Source: an uncultured Duncaniella sp.
Lineage (GTDB): Bacteria; Bacteroidota; Bacteroidia; Bacteroidales; Muribaculaceae
Assembly (NCBI GenBank): GCA_910587515.1
Contig: CAJULW010000017.1
Location: 62,001-126,000 of the forward strand
Length of the DNA: 64,000 bases
Direction: 5' to 3'
Part shown: piece after piece, positions 62,409 through 64,000 of the stretch
Layout: each line of letters begins with the position of its first letter
How positions within the stretch are numbered: position 1 is the first letter of the stretch
The notes under the pieces: generated by a model
Seen by the model: only the letters and a program-made list of their open reading frames with translations
What the model was told of the DNA's origin: nothing
Databases searched by the model: none
Position numbers and translations under genes: made by a program

Positions 62409-63743
62409 TTACAGTTGCATCTGGTTTTCCGCACCGAATTGTTCGGGCAGAGCATCTATCTCGTCTCGTATATCTTGTTTTTTACCTCCTTGACGTGTGG
62501 CGGTACGGCTTATAGACAACATTATGCCGAATGCTATGGCGGTCACCAGTATTGATGTGCCACCTTTGGACAGTAGTGGCAAAGGTTGGCCTGATACCGG
62601 GAACACACCGCTGACGATGCCCATATGGAACAGTGCCTGAAAAGCTATCATGATGGCCATTCCAGTTACAGCGAGAGCGGGATAGGTGCGGTTGCAGTGC
62701 GATGCGATTCCTGAAGCTCTGCCGAGCAGCCATAAATACAGCATCAATACTATGAGGCCTCCGATGAGGCCGAGTTCTTCGATTATGATCGCGAAGATAT
62801 AGTCGGAGAAGGCGAGAGGCAGTCTGGAGGCTTCGCGAGAATTTCCTGGACCTACACCGTGTATTCCTCCGTTGGCCTGGGCCATATATGATAGGATTTC
62901 CTGTCGGTTTTTGCCTACTGCCGGTACTTCCCATTTGGGAATTGAGTCTTCTGAATGACGTTGCAGGCGTGCTATCCATGTGTCGAGACGTGTAGGGTTT
63001 CTTTTACTGTCGGCCGTTACGGTCATTTCGGTCTGTTGTGTCTCATCCGCCGGTATTTCTTTGGGACTGCTGAGCAACAGATACAGAATGAACATGCCTC
63101 CACAAGCAGCGTATGCGAGAGTAAGCAGAAAGAGATGCCAAAATCTTACGCCTCCGACAATCATCATCGAGTAGCTTATGGCAAGAAGCAGAAGCGTGTT
63201 TGTCAAACCTTGTTCTATGAGTAGTCCGCTTAGTACTAGGACGATAACACCGGAATAGACTACCGCTTTGGATGTCACACCAACCTTTTTTGTATTCGGA
63301 TTCCATGTCATCACCAGCGCTATCAGCAATACGGCTGAAAGTTTTACCATTTCGGCCGGATATATGCCTATGCCAAGGATTGTCAGCGAGCGTCTCGCTC
63401 CGTTTACTATTTCACCGAAAAACATTACATAGACCATCATGGCAACGCTCAGCATTGCGAACCCGAGGGTGAAAGGTATGAAATCCGAATAGTGGCGACG
63501 CGATAGGAACCATACGAGGAAAGAACCTCCTGCAAGCATGACAAGATGGCGCAATATAGGCCCCATCACTCCTATGGACGATCCTGCCACTTCGCGTGAC
63601 GAGGCGCTGTATAGTTCGATTGTAGAAATGATGCACAGGGCTATAAATATGCCCCAAATATGTTTATCGGCTTTCGCTACCGCTTTGGGTTTGGTGGACG
63701 TCTGCGGTCCGTCTGCCTGAAGTGTATTAGTCTGGACGGCCAT
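62409..63743 (-). CDS. ftsW: Lipid II polymerase FtsW (SEDS family)
   Basis: Divisome glycosyltransferase/SEDS protein with about ten helices. Visible: NGARRSLTILGIGIYPAEMVKLS, GPGNSREASRLPLAFSDYIFAIIIEELGLIGG and PLPLLSKGGTS, all diagnostic. The extracytoplasmic loop (about 215-295) is somewhat long, with TVTADSKRNPTRLDTWIARLQRH. I start at MAVQTNTL (63743); the extra 29 upstream residues overlap the spacer to murD and look non-coding. 444 residues. Confidence 0.95.
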   Translation of the reverse strand: MAVQTNTLQADGPQTSTKPKAVAKADKHIWGIFIALCIISTIELYSASSREVAGSSIGVMGPILRHLVMLAGGSFLVWFLSRRHYSDFIPFTLGFAMLSVAMMVYVMFFGEIVNGARRSLTILGIGIYPAEMVKLSAVLLIALVMTWNPNTKKVGVTSKAVVYSGVIVLVLSGLLIEQGLTNTLLLLAISYSMMIVGGVRFWHLFLLTLAYAACGGMFILYLLLSSPKEIPADETQQTEMTVTADSKRNPTRLDTWIARLQRHSEDSIPKWEVPAVGKNRQEILSYMAQANGGIHGVGPGNSREASRLPLAFSDYIFAIIIEELGLIGGLIVLMLYLWLLGRASGIASHCNRTYPALAVTGMAIMIAFQALFHMGIVSGVFPVSGQPLPLLSKGGTSILVTAIAFGIMLSISRTATRQGGKKQDIRDEIDALPEQFGAENQMQL

Positions 63744-63774
63744 ATTTTTAACGTTGATGTTTAAGAACAGGAAA

Positions 63775-64000
63775 TTAAGATCCTGCAAGTTTGCGGACTT
63801 CATCCTTGAACTTGCGTCCGCGGTCTTCATAGCTGCTGAAAAGATCGAAACTTGCGCAGCATGGCGAAAGAAGTACGGTGTCTCCGTCCGTTGCTATCTC
63901 GGATGCGGTTTTGACAGCTTCGGATATGGAGTGGGTATCGTATATTTCGCTGATCTTTCCGCGGAAAAAGTCAAGGAGTTTGGTGTTGTCTTTTCCCATA
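63775..64000 (-). CDS. murD: UDP-N-acetylmuramoylalanine--D-glutamate ligase MurD, C-terminal part
   Basis: Only the last 74 or so residues are in the window; the rest lies beyond 64000. TVLLSPCCASFDLFSSYEDRGRKFKDEVRKL is the conserved MurD end, with the substrate-binding SPxxASFD and F-x-x-RG patterns. Position just before ftsW matches the usual dcw order. Confidence 0.95.
   Translation of the reverse strand, partial: MGKDNTKLLDFFRGKISEIYDTHSISEAVKTASEIATDGDTVLLSPCCASFDLFSSYEDRGRKFKDEVRKLAGS

Noticed and set aside
1..64000. tRNA, rRNA, insertion sequences or prophage
   Set aside because: I looked for clover-leaf patterns, transposase, integrase and phage-like genes on both strands and found none; a tRNAscan-SE run would settle the tRNA question.

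Overview
The window is chromosomal DNA of a gut-type Bacteroidales bacterium, most likely from Muribaculaceae or a close relative (inference). The evidence is a SusC/SusD pair beside a pectate lyase, several protein families typical of the Bacteroidetes (DUF4919, DUF4491, DUF3078, bacterial GH3, FadL/OmpP1 porin), the murD-ftsW-murG-murC-ftsQ-ftsA-ftsZ order, and many promoters of the Bacteroidetes type (TTTG, 19-20 bp, TAnnTTTG). I see no rRNA, tRNA, CRISPR array, insertion sequence, phage or integrase. Coding density is high, and most operon ends carry long, nearly perfect hairpins.

Layout. 1-3.9 kb (+): nadA and leuS; leuS has a one-base frameshift. 3.9-12.1 kb (-): trmD, an RsmF-type rRNA methyltransferase, a hotdog thioesterase, a DUF721/DciA-like gene overlapping recF, alkaline phosphatase, a GH3-family adenylating enzyme, a DUF4919 protein and a small membrane protein. 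12.2-21.4 kb (+): a flippase-like membrane protein, a single-pass protein, aroA, a small anchored protein, a metal ABC permease, a large unrecognised one-pass protein, an OmpA-type lipoprotein and dnaX. 21.6-26.1 kb: ppiD-like foldase (-), then an SGNH hydrolase and a DUF1846 protein (+). 26.3-34.9 kb (-): a four-gene envelope cluster, a FadL-type porin, then pyrG-yidC. 35.0-36.6 kb (+): HAD phosphatase and ribF. 36.8-47.6 kb (-): a large outer-membrane barrel, then a seven-gene run (Na/Pi transporter, DUF389, glycosyltransferase, epimerase, small membrane protein, aroQ, O-methyltransferase), then a HIT protein. 47.7-48.5 kb (+): panB. 48.6-55.5 kb (-): pectate lyase, SusD, SusC. 55.8-64.0 kb (-): the distal division and cell-wall (dcw) cluster, entered inside murD.

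How the genes work together. The right end makes lipid II and the divisome: MurD/C/G build the precursor, FtsW polymerises, and FtsQ/A/Z assemble the ring. SusC/SusD with the lyase form a minimal pectin-uptake locus. YidC, the PpiD-like foldase, the FadL porin, the DUF3078 protein and the OmpA lipoprotein belong to envelope biogenesis. NadA, RibF, PanB, AroA, AroQ and PyrG are single steps of cofactor, aromatic and nucleotide synthesis. The least explained locus is the 671-residue protein at 16.6-18.6 kb, which has its own consensus promoter and lies directly upstream of the OmpA lipoprotein. The most interesting non-coding signals are a likely attenuator in front of the Na/Pi transporter, a pair of repeat hairpins with a compensatory base change, a G8 tract where the -33 box of susC should be, and a palindromic repeat carried in frame inside dnaX.
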